Positions 7,759-15,074 of a stretch of 35,806 nucleotides of DNA are shown piece by piece; the first letter of the stretch is position 1; the number at the start of each line of letters is the position of its first letter. Below the pieces are notes generated by a model, which was given only the letters and a program-made list of their open reading frames with translations, did not search any database and had not been told where the DNA came from. The translations under genes and the position numbers were made by a program. Origin of the DNA: CAZSLZ01 sp964607865 (lineage in GTDB: Bacteria > Vulcanimicrobiota > JAJTBE01 > CAZSLZ01); assembly GCA_964607865.1 (NCBI GenBank), contig CAZSLZ010000013.1:1-35806 (forward strand), written 5' to 3'.

Positions 7759-8024
7759 TGATCAGAATGGATAATAATTGGTTATCTTTAAAACAGGCAG
7801 GCAAACTTACCGGAAAAAGTATCACTTCCTTGAGAATGCTCATCAAACGGGGCAAAATAAACCAAGCCAAAAAGGAAAACGTGAACGGAAGACAACTCTG
7901 GTTTATACATAAGAATGAATTATCGGGCTTTGACAAAAAGGTAAATGATCAGGCTGCTGGTGATCAGCTTCAGGAAAATACCAGCCTGGATGATCAGCAG
8001 TCTTCTGATCAGGCTCATGATCAG
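7759..8024. repeat. Cluster of six TGATCAG heptamers
   Basis: Exact TGATCAG occurs at 7759, 7946, 7961, 7991, 8006 and 8018, all on the plus strand. The five internal copies are spaced 15, 30, 15 and 12 bp and always encode Asp-Gln preceded by a codon ending in T (AAT, GGT, GAT, TCT, CAT). The first copy lies just before the start codon. By eye I found only one other heptamer in the window, in reverse orientation at 12120-12126. Confidence 0.7.
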
Positions 8025-8672
8025 GGGGGTTCAGCATCCTGTGTTACATTGCCCGTGGAAATATATTTACAGAAGCAGGAAGAAAGAGACAGGCTGATTC
8101 AGGGTATTACCATGTACAGGTATAAGTTTGAGGAATTGGACAGGCACATCAAACTGTTGCCTGCTCCTGCAGAAGTAATAATAGACAGGCTTGAAGCCCA
8201 GAATCAGAATTTGGTTCAGAAAAATAAAGAAATTGAAAAATTAAAATCCTTCATTTCAAACCTGAAGGAAGAAAAAGCAAAGTTGCTCAAAGAGCTTGAA
8301 AATTCCAGAAACCAGGATACTTCTGAAAATTCAAGGCTTCAGAAAATTACTGAATTAGAAGAAGAGAACCGGTTACTTTTTTTTCAGATAGAAACCCAGG
8401 ACAAACAGCTGAGGGAAAAAGAAGATAAAATAAAAAGCCAGGTTAAAAAACTGAAAAGGTTTGATGATGATAAGAAAGAACTTGAAACCTTGATGAGAAA
8501 CCAGGTCCTGGAGAAGGAAAAACTGGAAAACCAGGTTGAAATTTTCGCTCGGGAAAATGAGCAACTAAAACAAGAGAAAGAAACTTTAAAAAAGTTGCTG
8601 AAAGATATCCAGACACCCTGGTGGCAAAGGCTATTCATTTCAGATAAAAATGATTTCACCAGACAAGCCTGA
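7767..8672 (+). CDS. Helix-turn-helix / long coiled-coil DNA-binding protein
   Basis: A 301-residue cytoplasmic protein. Residues 1-50 form an excisionase/MerR-like helix-turn-helix (WLSLKQAGKLTGKSITSLR...KRGKINQ...LWFIHKNEL). Residues about 55-90 are a hydrophilic linker in which Asp-Gln occurs five times, each written as T|GATCAG at DNA level. Residues about 110-290 are heptad-rich coiled coil dominated by Glu, Lys, Leu and Gln. The tail PWWQRLFISDK resembles the amphipathic ends of other HTH/coiled-coil proteins. ATG at 7767 fits AAGGGTG upstream; a GTG at 7758 overlaps that Shine-Dalgarno. The architecture resembles RacA-like DNA-anchoring proteins and some plasmid or phage HTH proteins, but I cannot name a family. 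A TGATCAG copy at 7759 lies directly before the start codon, which suggests autoregulation. Confidence 0.75.
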   Translation: MDNNWLSLKQAGKLTGKSITSLRMLIKRGKINQAKKENVNGRQLWFIHKNELSGFDKKVNDQAAGDQLQENTSLDDQQSSDQAHDQGGSASCVTLPVEIYLQKQEERDRLIQGITMYRYKFEELDRHIKLLPAPAEVIIDRLEAQNQNLVQKNKEIEKLKSFISNLKEEKAKLLKELENSRNQDTSENSRLQKITELEEENRLLFFQIETQDKQLREKEDKIKSQVKKLKRFDDDKKELETLMRNQVLEKEKLENQVEIFARENEQLKQEKETLKKLLKDIQTPWWQRLFISDKNDFTRQA

Positions 8673-8752
8673 TGAAAGTGGCCCGAATTTGGAGTCTTCA
8701 TCCCGGAAACAAATATGATAAGATTAATGTCTTCTATTTTTTTTAAAACGTT

Positions 8753-8868
8753 GTCATTGCGAAGTTTCGAAGAAACCGTGGCAATCTCAGTTTAGATCAG
8801 GTTAGTTCTAAACCCACATACCTGAGAGGTACAGAGATCGCCACGTCGCTGGCGCTCCTCGCGATGAC
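8753..8868. repeat. Palindromic interspersed repeat (REP/MITE-like)
   Basis: The left end (GTCATTGCGAAGTTTCGAAG... to GGCAATCTC at 8788) and the right end (GAGATCGCC from 8834 to GCGATGAC at 8868) are imperfect inverted copies about 35 bp long around a 45-bp centre. This GTCATTGCGA...GGCAATCTC pattern is familiar as an interspersed palindromic repeat in many unrelated bacterial genomes. It carries no open frame of its own. A 12-nt piece of the centre, TTCTAAACCCAC (8806-8817), recurs directly downstream at 8881-8892. Confidence 0.7.
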
Positions 8869-8945
8869 GGTTTTCGGGATTTCTAAACCCACTTAACTTG
8901 AGTCCGTGAGCGCCCGAATTTTTTGCCGGTTGAAAAAACTATAAT

Positions 8946-9029
8946 GCGAACAATATGTTCCCCAATTCTTAATTGGGGCGAACAACATGTTCTCCCATTC
9001 TAAATGGGATTCCCCAGTCTTAAACTGAG
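8946..9029. repeat. Tandem hairpin units of about 32 bp
   Basis: Two adjacent units, 8946-8977 and 8978-9008, each begin GCGAACAAYATGTTC and end in a small palindrome (CCCAATTCTTAATTGGG; CCCATTCTAAATGGG). A third palindrome without the leading half (CCCAGTCTTAAACTGAG) follows at about 9013-9029. The symmetry of the palindromes is kept although their sequences differ, which points to selection on structure. The 8673-9101 gap contains no convincing gene; a 61-codon minus frame across it has no ribosome binding site. Confidence 0.6.
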
Positions 9030-9101
9030 TTGCCTTCAGCCTTTGGGATTCCTTGCATTTATCAGCACCTGAAACCAATTATTCGAAATTAACTTGAAAA
9101 A

Positions 9102-10229
9102 TTACTTCTTCTTAAACTCACCTACCAGAATTTGTTCCCTACCCCATATGGCAAAACGGGTTCCATCACCGGTAATTGCATAGAAAGCTGTGGTGTTCTG
9201 CTTATCCCATTCCGGGGTTGTAAGATGATGAAATTTCCACCCGTCGTTTTCCCTGGCAAAATATATGGTTTGTTTTATAGGGTTGCTGGTAACAACGCCT
9301 GCAATTAAAACTTCACCTGTTCTGGATAATATCGGTGGGTTAAAACACCCTGTTTTTAAAGTTTGTTTTTTATCTTCATAAGTGCTGGCCATTCTTAACT
9401 GGGACTCCCTGTTCTGGTCATCAAAAAAGTAAAAAACCCGGTTGCCATTTTCAGTAAGGTTAACCCTGTAAAAAAGAGCTTCCCCATCAACAAGCCTGGC
9501 TTTTTCAGCTTTGACATCAGAAAGAACATACAGATGTTGGCTTTCAGCTTTCTGTGCCACAATAAAGGTTATGGGTTTGCCCTTGCTTCCCACCAGCGCG
9601 CTGATAATTTTTCCGTCAGTTCTGGCAGTTTTTAATAAATCAGAAAAACTGATTATTTTTTCAATTTTTGCCTCACCAACTGTATTGGTATTAATTGCGA
9701 CTATATAGTCGCCAAGGTTCTTTCTTTTTTCATCCAGGAAATAACCGGTGGTCCAGGTCCTGCCATCTTTTTTTGTGTTCACATAAAATGGCATAGTAAA
9801 ACGAAATCCCGAAGGTTTTTTTGTGTAAACTTCCCTGGTGTTTCCGGAGTCGGTGTTGATTTCGACAGCGGATTTTCCCCGGTTAATTATGGCAAATATT
9901 TTTGAACCATCATGGTTTACAGAGAAGGCCTCTGCAACCCCCTCTTTGAGTTCGCAAACTTTTCTTATTTTGCCGGTTTTGGCATCAAAAAGCAAGAACC
10001 GGCTGGGTTGACGCTGGTTCTGTTCAAACACAAAGAATAATTCGCCATTGCCAGAGAAAGTAATCCCTTTTACAAAGGGAAAGAATACTTCATTTTTTGG
10101 ATCTTCCATTTTTATTGTCCATAAAGTTTCTGGAGTTATGTTTTCCCCGGCGGAAACCATTAAGGGAAAGAGTACAAAGCAAAGAACCAATAATATGATT
10201 TGCAGAAATGTATTTTTTTGTTTTATCAT
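9102..10229 (-). CDS. Secreted beta-propeller-like protein
   Basis: A 375-residue exported protein. A Sec signal peptide (MIKQKNTFLQIILLVLCFVL... cleaved near VSA-GE) precedes a body of repeated short beta-strand units: ITFSGNGELFFVFEQ, FSVNHDGSKIFAII, LTENGNRVFYFFDD, ILSRTGEVLIAGVV and ITGDGTRFAIWG. This recurring hydrophobic-x-x-x-G-x-hydrophobic pattern is typical of WD40/TolB-type six- or seven-bladed propellers. No catalytic motif is visible, so a binding or scaffolding role in the periplasm or outside is the most I can infer. AAAGG lies 7 nt before the start. It is transcribed toward the repeat region, and the EF-hand gene lies upstream on the same strand with a hairpin between them. 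Confidence 0.7.
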   Translation of the reverse strand: MIKQKNTFLQIILLVLCFVLFPLMVSAGENITPETLWTIKMEDPKNEVFFPFVKGITFSGNGELFFVFEQNQRQPSRFLLFDAKTGKIRKVCELKEGVAEAFSVNHDGSKIFAIINRGKSAVEINTDSGNTREVYTKKPSGFRFTMPFYVNTKKDGRTWTTGYFLDEKRKNLGDYIVAINTNTVGEAKIEKIISFSDLLKTARTDGKIISALVGSKGKPITFIVAQKAESQHLYVLSDVKAEKARLVDGEALFYRVNLTENGNRVFYFFDDQNRESQLRMASTYEDKKQTLKTGCFNPPILSRTGEVLIAGVVTSNPIKQTIYFARENDGWKFHHLTTPEWDKQNTTAFYAITGDGTRFAIWGREQILVGEFKKK

Positions 10230-10244
10230 TTTAAAACCTTTCTT

Positions 10245-10282
10245 ATTTAAAATAGAAGAAGTGTAGAATTTCTACACTTCTT
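10245..10282 (-). terminator. Hairpin terminator after the EF-hand/RTX-like gene
   Basis: AAGAAGTGTAGA (10256-10267) and TCTACACTTCTT (10271-10282) form a perfect 12-bp stem with a 3-nt loop. On the minus strand it is followed by CTATTTTAAAT, a modest T-rich tail. It separates this gene from the propeller gene. Confidence 0.6.
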
Positions 10283-10312
10283 GCACTCAATAAATTTACC
10301 TGTGAATTTTTT

Positions 10313-11590
10313 CTATTTTTTAACTCCGGGCCTGACGATCATAGCTGTCGGCCACCAATCCCAGGTGGTAACTTCTTTTCCGTTCATGATACAGGAGGAT
10401 TTATACATTTCGTGGTCAACATTTATGGAAGTAATGCCCATACCCTGAACTGAGGTGAGTTCTTCCTTTTCACAGAGGGCATTCTGGTTTTTATCCACCC
10501 ATACCATCAACCTGTCAAGTTCTTCTCCTTTAACCACGCCATCGAGGTTTGCATCTCTTAACACACCAAGTTTCTGGTAACCATCAACGAAGCCATAGCA
10601 GGAGCCAAAGAGGTGAACGCCGTCTTCTACTTCCAGTTCTTCGGAGGGGATAACCAGAAAACCGTCATTTGGGCCAATCCATTCCACCAGGTTTTTATCG
10701 CCGTCGCCGTCCATATCGAATTTTTTGGCAACACTTATATTAAACCGCTGGGGATGAGGCAACCATTCGTTGCGGTCCACGTCAGGCATGTCATTGCGAT
10801 CCAGGTCTATAATAATGGGGGTTACCGACGCGAACGCTACAACTTCGTATTCGACTCCGTCGTAAACCAGGGACCCTCCGCTGAAGAGCGGGCAGTGGGC
10901 CTGGGAAAACATAATTCCATTAATATATTCAAACCCCGAGAGGGAAAAATCCACCCCGGTCTCCTGGTCAACGTAAGATGTATTTATATCGGTTCCTTCA
11001 TCTACAAAAGTCCCTCTGTCCCTGGAATTGTTGCCGTTCAAAATCTGCTGGGTTGTGAGAGTTCCAAGAATGTTTCCATTTTCATCCACTATATAGGTAT
11101 GATTTTTTACATGTTTTGTATTGAAAACATCGGCATTTTTATCCCATTCTTTGGTTTTATTCAAAAAGTCGTTGATATCTTTCCTGGTCTTCTGAAAATC
11201 AGCTAGTTCCCTCCGGTAATTTGCAATCTGGTTTTCCAGTTGAGAAGTATCTTTTCCCCATTTCTTCCAACGGGTAATTTTTTTCTCAAGCTGGGCAATA
11301 AGCTTATTGACTTTATTCTCGTATCTCTGGTTGACAAGCTTCTGAAGCTGAGGGCCCAGGGTCCGGTTGTTCATATATGTCCACACATTTTTCAGGGAAG
11401 CCCATCTGCTACCGGTAAGATAGACCTTTTTGCTGACCTGGGGCGTGGGAGTCGGGGTAGGCTCAGAAGTGGGGGTGGGAGTTACAGTTGGTTCCTTGAC
11501 ATCCAGCACGCCAGCTTCTACCGTCATAGCCATCATGCACAGAGAAAACAACATAAAAACCATTAAAACCCCAAAATATTTTTTATTCAT
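10313..11590 (-). CDS. Secreted coiled-coil protein with EF-hand / RTX-type calcium-binding end
   Basis: A 425-residue exported protein. A signal peptide (cleavage near VEA-G) is followed by a Pro-Thr linker (PTVTPTPTSEPTPTPTPQ), then a charged helical, probably coiled-coil region (about 75-145). The C-terminal half has two calcium-loop segments: FDMDGDGDKNLVEW and DANLDGVVKGEELDRL directly followed by VWVDKNQNALCEKEEL. The pair, followed by a conserved GITSI, is the pattern seen in haemolysin-type/RTX-associated proteins and dockerin-like EF-hands. No enzyme motif is visible. GGGAGG precedes the ATG. The stop is TAG. Likely a secreted or surface calcium-dependent protein; partner unknown. 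Confidence 0.7.
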   Translation of the reverse strand: MNKKYFGVLMVFMLFSLCMMAMTVEAGVLDVKEPTVTPTPTSEPTPTPTPQVSKKVYLTGSRWASLKNVWTYMNNRTLGPQLQKLVNQRYENKVNKLIAQLEKKITRWKKWGKDTSQLENQIANYRRELADFQKTRKDINDFLNKTKEWDKNADVFNTKHVKNHTYIVDENGNILGTLTTQQILNGNNSRDRGTFVDEGTDINTSYVDQETGVDFSLSGFEYINGIMFSQAHCPLFSGGSLVYDGVEYEVVAFASVTPIIIDLDRNDMPDVDRNEWLPHPQRFNISVAKKFDMDGDGDKNLVEWIGPNDGFLVIPSEELEVEDGVHLFGSCYGFVDGYQKLGVLRDANLDGVVKGEELDRLMVWVDKNQNALCEKEELTSVQGMGITSINVDHEMYKSSCIMNGKEVTTWDWWPTAMIVRPGVKK

Positions 11591-11689
11591 GATTATAACC
11601 TCCCATGAAATTTTCCAATTATACTATTAATATTATACATCCAAAACAGCTGATAATTGTTAACAATATGTAAACTAAATATTAAGATA

Positions 11690-11722
11690 AAAAAACAACC
11701 TGAATAAAAATAAATTTTCAGG
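11690..11722 (-). terminator. Intrinsic terminator of the M23 peptidase gene
   Basis: On the minus strand CCTGAA (11717-11722) pairs with TTCAGG (11699-11704), followed by TTGTTTTTTT. The stem overlaps the stop codon of the gene at 11718. Confidence 0.6.
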
Positions 11723-12575
11723 GAGAATAATACGCCTGGCCGGCTTCCAGAGTTGTGCGGGGCGACTGGGTGGTATTGAATACCACTGGTATTGTCCTGA
11801 TTCTTCCTCCATCTACAGGGATACAGACATTGAAATGAAGATGATAGCAATCCGAATAACCCACATTACCCGAATAACCCAGTAGATCCCCCGCCTTTAT
11901 TTTCTGGCCCGGTTCCACCACAATGCCGTCTTTTCTGAAATGGACGTATTCCCCTATGGTTCCGTCAGAATGCAGAACCCGCAATATGTTATTCCGGTTG
12001 CGATAATATTCCGAGAAACCGCAGCCGTCGAAAGAATCATTTTTATAAACCACCAGCCCTTCCCTGGCGGCATGAACCGGAGAATTCTCCGGCATATCCC
12101 AGTCGATGGAATATTCAAACTGATCAAAATGAGAAACTTTACCGCCATACCCCTGTAAAACCCAATATGTAGTTTCTCTGGGATAGGGAAGCTGGTAGGA
12201 ATAAGAATCATCATGAACTGCCCCGGTATCTCCAATTCTCCAGCTGAACTCACCTCGGTAAGACCAGTTCTGCGAAGGATTTTCAGGGGTTACTTTCAAC
12301 ACAATTTGTTCCTCGCCGGGTTTCATTAAAAACGAGTATGGAATTTTTCGGTCGGGAACTGCATTTTCTGAAGCCTGGAGCCAATATTTCACCGTCAAGG
12401 GCGACAGGGTTTTGTTTTTTAGATGTATAGATGCTTCTTTGCCCTTATAAGTTATCCAGCCTTCAATAACTTCATCGCCCCATCGGTTTGAATCGGAAAA
12501 TACAGGGTTGATTAATAGAAATACTGTCAGAAACGCCGTTAAAAGTAAAATATGAGTAGCTGTTTTTTTTCTCAT
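11718..12575 (-). CDS. M23-family metallopeptidase (secreted, probable peptidoglycan endopeptidase)
   Basis: A 285-residue exported protein. The ATG at 12573-12575 (MRKKTATHIL...) is chosen because a GAGG-type Shine-Dalgarno sits just before it; upstream codons in the same frame come from the preceding terminator hairpin. After the signal peptide, an N-terminal beta domain (about 30-130) precedes the LytM/M23 domain: SHFDQFEYSIDW (His149, Asp158 as probable zinc ligands), MPENSPVHAAREGLV, EYVHF with His212, SGNVGYSDCYHLHF with His245 and His247. The first ligand sits in the longer H-x8-D spacing used by one M23 subgroup rather than the usual H-x3-D. M23 enzymes cleave peptide cross-links in peptidoglycan. 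It has its own terminator at each end and so is probably monocistronic. Confidence 0.85.
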   Translation of the reverse strand: MRKKTATHILLLTAFLTVFLLINPVFSDSNRWGDEVIEGWITYKGKEASIHLKNKTLSPLTVKYWLQASENAVPDRKIPYSFLMKPGEEQIVLKVTPENPSQNWSYRGEFSWRIGDTGAVHDDSYSYQLPYPRETTYWVLQGYGGKVSHFDQFEYSIDWDMPENSPVHAAREGLVVYKNDSFDGCGFSEYYRNRNNILRVLHSDGTIGEYVHFRKDGIVVEPGQKIKAGDLLGYSGNVGYSDCYHLHFNVCIPVDGGRIRTIPVVFNTTQSPRTTLEAGQAYYSP

Positions 12576-12595
12576 TCCCATACCTCGAAATTTAT

Positions 12596-12628
12596 AAAAA
12601 TTTTGCCACGCCTTAAGGCGTGGCAAAA
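12596..12628 (-). terminator. Intrinsic terminator of the 145-aa secreted-protein gene
   Basis: TTTTGCCACGCC (12617-12628 on the minus strand) pairs perfectly with GGCGTGGCAAAA (12601-12612) around TTAA, followed by TTTTTAT. This strong 12-bp stem ends the unit that includes the genes at 13089-14990 and 12634-13071. Confidence 0.85.
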
Positions 12629-12633
12629 GAGCA

Positions 12634-13071
12634 TCATCTTTCCCAGCTTACCGACTTCACTTTCCATTCGGTTTTTTTGGGATCTTTTTCATCTACTATT
12701 TCGTTTACCATATTTACCTGGCCATTAACTTTCTTGGTTTTTCCAGAAATAGGATCCTTTTCCTGAGCTGTTAAAAACAAGGTGCATGTTGTTTTCTTCA
12801 GGTTGGTTTTTACAACTTTATAGTTGTCATAAATGTCCCGGTTCAGTTTTTCCACTTCTTCCTTTCGAAGTTCAAAAGATCTCTGTTCCCATTCCTTGAC
12901 TCGTTTTGAATCGATGTACTTTTTCACCTCGTCAAACTGCCGGGTACGAACTGCAGAAATATATTTTTTATGAACCTGCTGGGGAGTATTTGCGCCTGCA
13001 GCCATAGCTGCATTGTAACAAATTGCCAGTGTTATAAATAAAACCATAACAGCAAAGAATTTCTTATTCAT
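12634..13071 (-). CDS. Small secreted protein, NTF2-like, function unknown
   Basis: A 145-residue protein whose start is the ATG at 13069-13071, behind GGAGG at 5 nt; an upstream in-frame ATG at 13081-13083 lies before that Shine-Dalgarno. The signal peptide ends near MAAG. The mature protein opens with TPQQVHKKYISAVRTRQFDEVKKYIDS, a helix pattern typical of DUF4878/NTF2-like lumazine-binding-type lipoproteins, and ends with beta strands (VNGQVNMVNEI, EWKVKSVSWE). There is no lipobox. It follows the 633-residue toroid gene by 17 bp on the same strand and ends at a strong terminator, so the two probably form an operon. Confidence 0.7.
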   Translation of the reverse strand: MNKKFFAVMVLFITLAICYNAAMAAGANTPQQVHKKYISAVRTRQFDEVKKYIDSKRVKEWEQRSFELRKEEVEKLNRDIYDNYKVVKTNLKKTTCTLFLTAQEKDPISGKTKKVNGQVNMVNEIVDEKDPKKTEWKVKSVSWER

Positions 13072-13088
13072 TTTTACCTCCATTTTCC

Positions 13089-14990
13089 TTATTGAATTTC
13101 ATTTTCCTTATTTCCCTCTTCCAGAATATACCATCCCCTGGGATGAAGATACAGCAGGGGCTCGGGTTCACTGGAATATATGCCGCCGGATACGGTTCTG
13201 TAAAAAGAGTTCAAATTTACCCCATAACCAGCCTGGTAGGGAAAAAGATTCATTACCATCATTACGGAGCCGATTTGGGAACCCCACACTTTCTTCTGAA
13301 CCTGGGGAGCCAGAATTACAGAATCTATAAATATTTTCTGGTTTTCCTCTTTATTAACCAGGCCAATTTTGACCCGTTCCCTCTCCTTTGTTTTTACCGT
13401 TCCCACAAAATCAATATTATAGGCATAATCGGCGGTAGAAAACTCTGGAACAAACTGGTTGCCGTGATCTCCCAAGTTAACATGAAACTCGGTGGGAGTT
13501 CCTGTTGCCAGGACTTTATAAACCAGATAAACCCTGTATCGCACTCCTTCGGGAGAAATAAACCAGGTTTCCACCTCTGCAGGTTTTTCTATCAATATAT
13601 TCGGCTTTTTTGCCCCACCTTCATAAGTACGGGTATGAGAAGCGACATTGCCCGAAACTGTTTGAAAATCAGATGCCGGCAGAATAATGGGCTTGCTGGC
13701 AGCAGTTTTCTGTGTTTTTACATTCAATAAATCTTTTCCAGGAGAGCCAGCTATAAAGTTCAAAGCCAGAAGTGCTTCAATTGTAGATTCAGCACCGGCA
13801 TTGGTATTTACATTTTTCGAGTCGATTCCGTCAAAACAGATTCCCGTTTCCTTATTGTACATAAGGGTTTGTGCTGGATTATTCTCAAAAAACCAGCTGG
13901 CAAACAAACCTGACATAATTGCATATTTTGTCTTACCGGTAGCGGAATAAACAGCTATAAGGTTGGAAACCACAGTTTCAACAGAATAGGCTATCTGGGG
14001 GTATTTTTCCGGCCCCGGCGACAGTGCGAAAGGAACACCCCAGGAAGAAAGAAGCAGAGGATACCCGATATTGGCTTCGTTAACTGCAGAATCAATCCAG
14101 TCCTGACGGCCAAAAAGGGTTCCTGCCTCAGCCAGAGCTTTAACCTGACGATTTCCATATAAATGAACCATATTTAAATTCCATACTGTGGGATAATGAA
14201 AACCCGTAAGGGGATAATTCAAGGTATTGGTTTCTTCCAGCGCCATCATGGCATTGCAGTAATCGATTAACAGCCCTTCAATAGACAGATCCATCTTATG
14301 CCGGTACTTTTCTATAAGCCCCAGGGCAAAGATGGATGTGATGGCCCCACTGTCATTTACCAGAGCTCCGGGTTCAATTTTTAATTCCCGGTAAACCGCC
14401 AGCACTTCCTCATGAATTTGAGGGTTTCTGCGGTTTTCGACAAGCTTTTTAAGAGTGCGGTTATAAACTGTTTCCATCTTTTGAGTGAAAGCTTTGTCAT
14501 GGGCTTCAAAAATCTTTATTCCCTTGCCCAGCGCCCAGAATGCCCGGGCTGTCCACCAGTCCAGGCCGGCCTTGCTGGTAATTCCCGTCCTGTTGATATT
14601 TCCTTCCTTATCTATAAAATTATAAAAATCTCCCTGGCCGTCTTCCATATATAAGACGAATTCCAGCGCTTTCTTTGCATGAGAGAGTGAAGCAGGGTTC
14701 AAGGTACGTTCATAGTCCTCAAGAAAGAGAATAGCAATGCGCGCCACGTCGTCCACACAGGCATATCCCTCACCTGGAGCCTCCACCTGTTTGTAGCCCC
14801 TGCTCAGCTCTGTCCTGTCCATGGGTTCGGCATAAATTGCCCAGGAAGTTATTTCATTGCCGTCCTTGTCGGTAAAGGTGAATTCCAGGGTATCCAGATG
14901 AGAATAATTAATGGCCTGATTGGCGTGTAATGGCGCCAGAGCCAATAGAATGACAAAGATAAATATTTTTATGGTTTTTTTATATTTCAT
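13089..14990 (-). CDS. Secreted alpha/alpha-toroid (glycoside-hydrolase-like) protein
   Basis: A 633-residue exported protein. The ATG at 14988-14990 is preceded by GGGGAGG and opens a signal peptide ending near LHA-NQ; the frame is open further upstream but lacks a ribosome binding site there. Residues about 60-420 contain phrases typical of six-hairpin (alpha/alpha)6 enzymes: GYACVDDVARIAIL, FVLYMEDGQGDFYNFID, GLDWWTARAFWALG and MALEETNTLNYPL, with conserved Asp and Trp residues lining such barrels. The last 150 residues look like a beta-sandwich. I cannot name the glycoside hydrolase or lyase family, nor the substrate; polysaccharide processing in the envelope is an inference from fold. 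A 24-bp perfect palindrome separates it from degP upstream. Confidence 0.65.
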   Translation of the reverse strand: MKYKKTIKIFIFVILLALAPLHANQAINYSHLDTLEFTFTDKDGNEITSWAIYAEPMDRTELSRGYKQVEAPGEGYACVDDVARIAILFLEDYERTLNPASLSHAKKALEFVLYMEDGQGDFYNFIDKEGNINRTGITSKAGLDWWTARAFWALGKGIKIFEAHDKAFTQKMETVYNRTLKKLVENRRNPQIHEEVLAVYRELKIEPGALVNDSGAITSIFALGLIEKYRHKMDLSIEGLLIDYCNAMMALEETNTLNYPLTGFHYPTVWNLNMVHLYGNRQVKALAEAGTLFGRQDWIDSAVNEANIGYPLLLSSWGVPFALSPGPEKYPQIAYSVETVVSNLIAVYSATGKTKYAIMSGLFASWFFENNPAQTLMYNKETGICFDGIDSKNVNTNAGAESTIEALLALNFIAGSPGKDLLNVKTQKTAASKPIILPASDFQTVSGNVASHTRTYEGGAKKPNILIEKPAEVETWFISPEGVRYRVYLVYKVLATGTPTEFHVNLGDHGNQFVPEFSTADYAYNIDFVGTVKTKERERVKIGLVNKEENQKIFIDSVILAPQVQKKVWGSQIGSVMMVMNLFPYQAGYGVNLNSFYRTVSGGIYSSEPEPLLYLHPRGWYILEEGNKENEIQ

Positions 14991-15028
14991 GAGAACCTCC
15001 CCGTATTTCAGTACCAAAATAATTCTTG

Positions 15029-15052
15029 AATTCAAGGATTAATCCTTGAATT
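15029..15052. repeat. Perfect 24-bp palindrome between degP and the toroid gene
   Basis: AATTCAAGGATT (15029-15040) is followed immediately by its exact inverse. On the plus strand ATTTTTT follows; on the minus strand, the direction of the flanking genes, CAAGAATTATTTT follows. It may act as a weak terminator or processing hairpin, or as an operator for the downstream gene, whose start is about 40 bp away. Confidence 0.55.
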
Positions 15053-15074
15053 ATTTTTTCAGGAGGTATCATTA

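Noticed and set aside
8946..9029. CRISPR array
   Set aside because: The units are directly adjacent with no unique spacers, and there are no cas genes.
8893..9078. 61-codon minus-strand open frame in the repeat region
   Set aside because: No ribosome binding site, no recognisable motif, and it is made largely of the tandem hairpin units.
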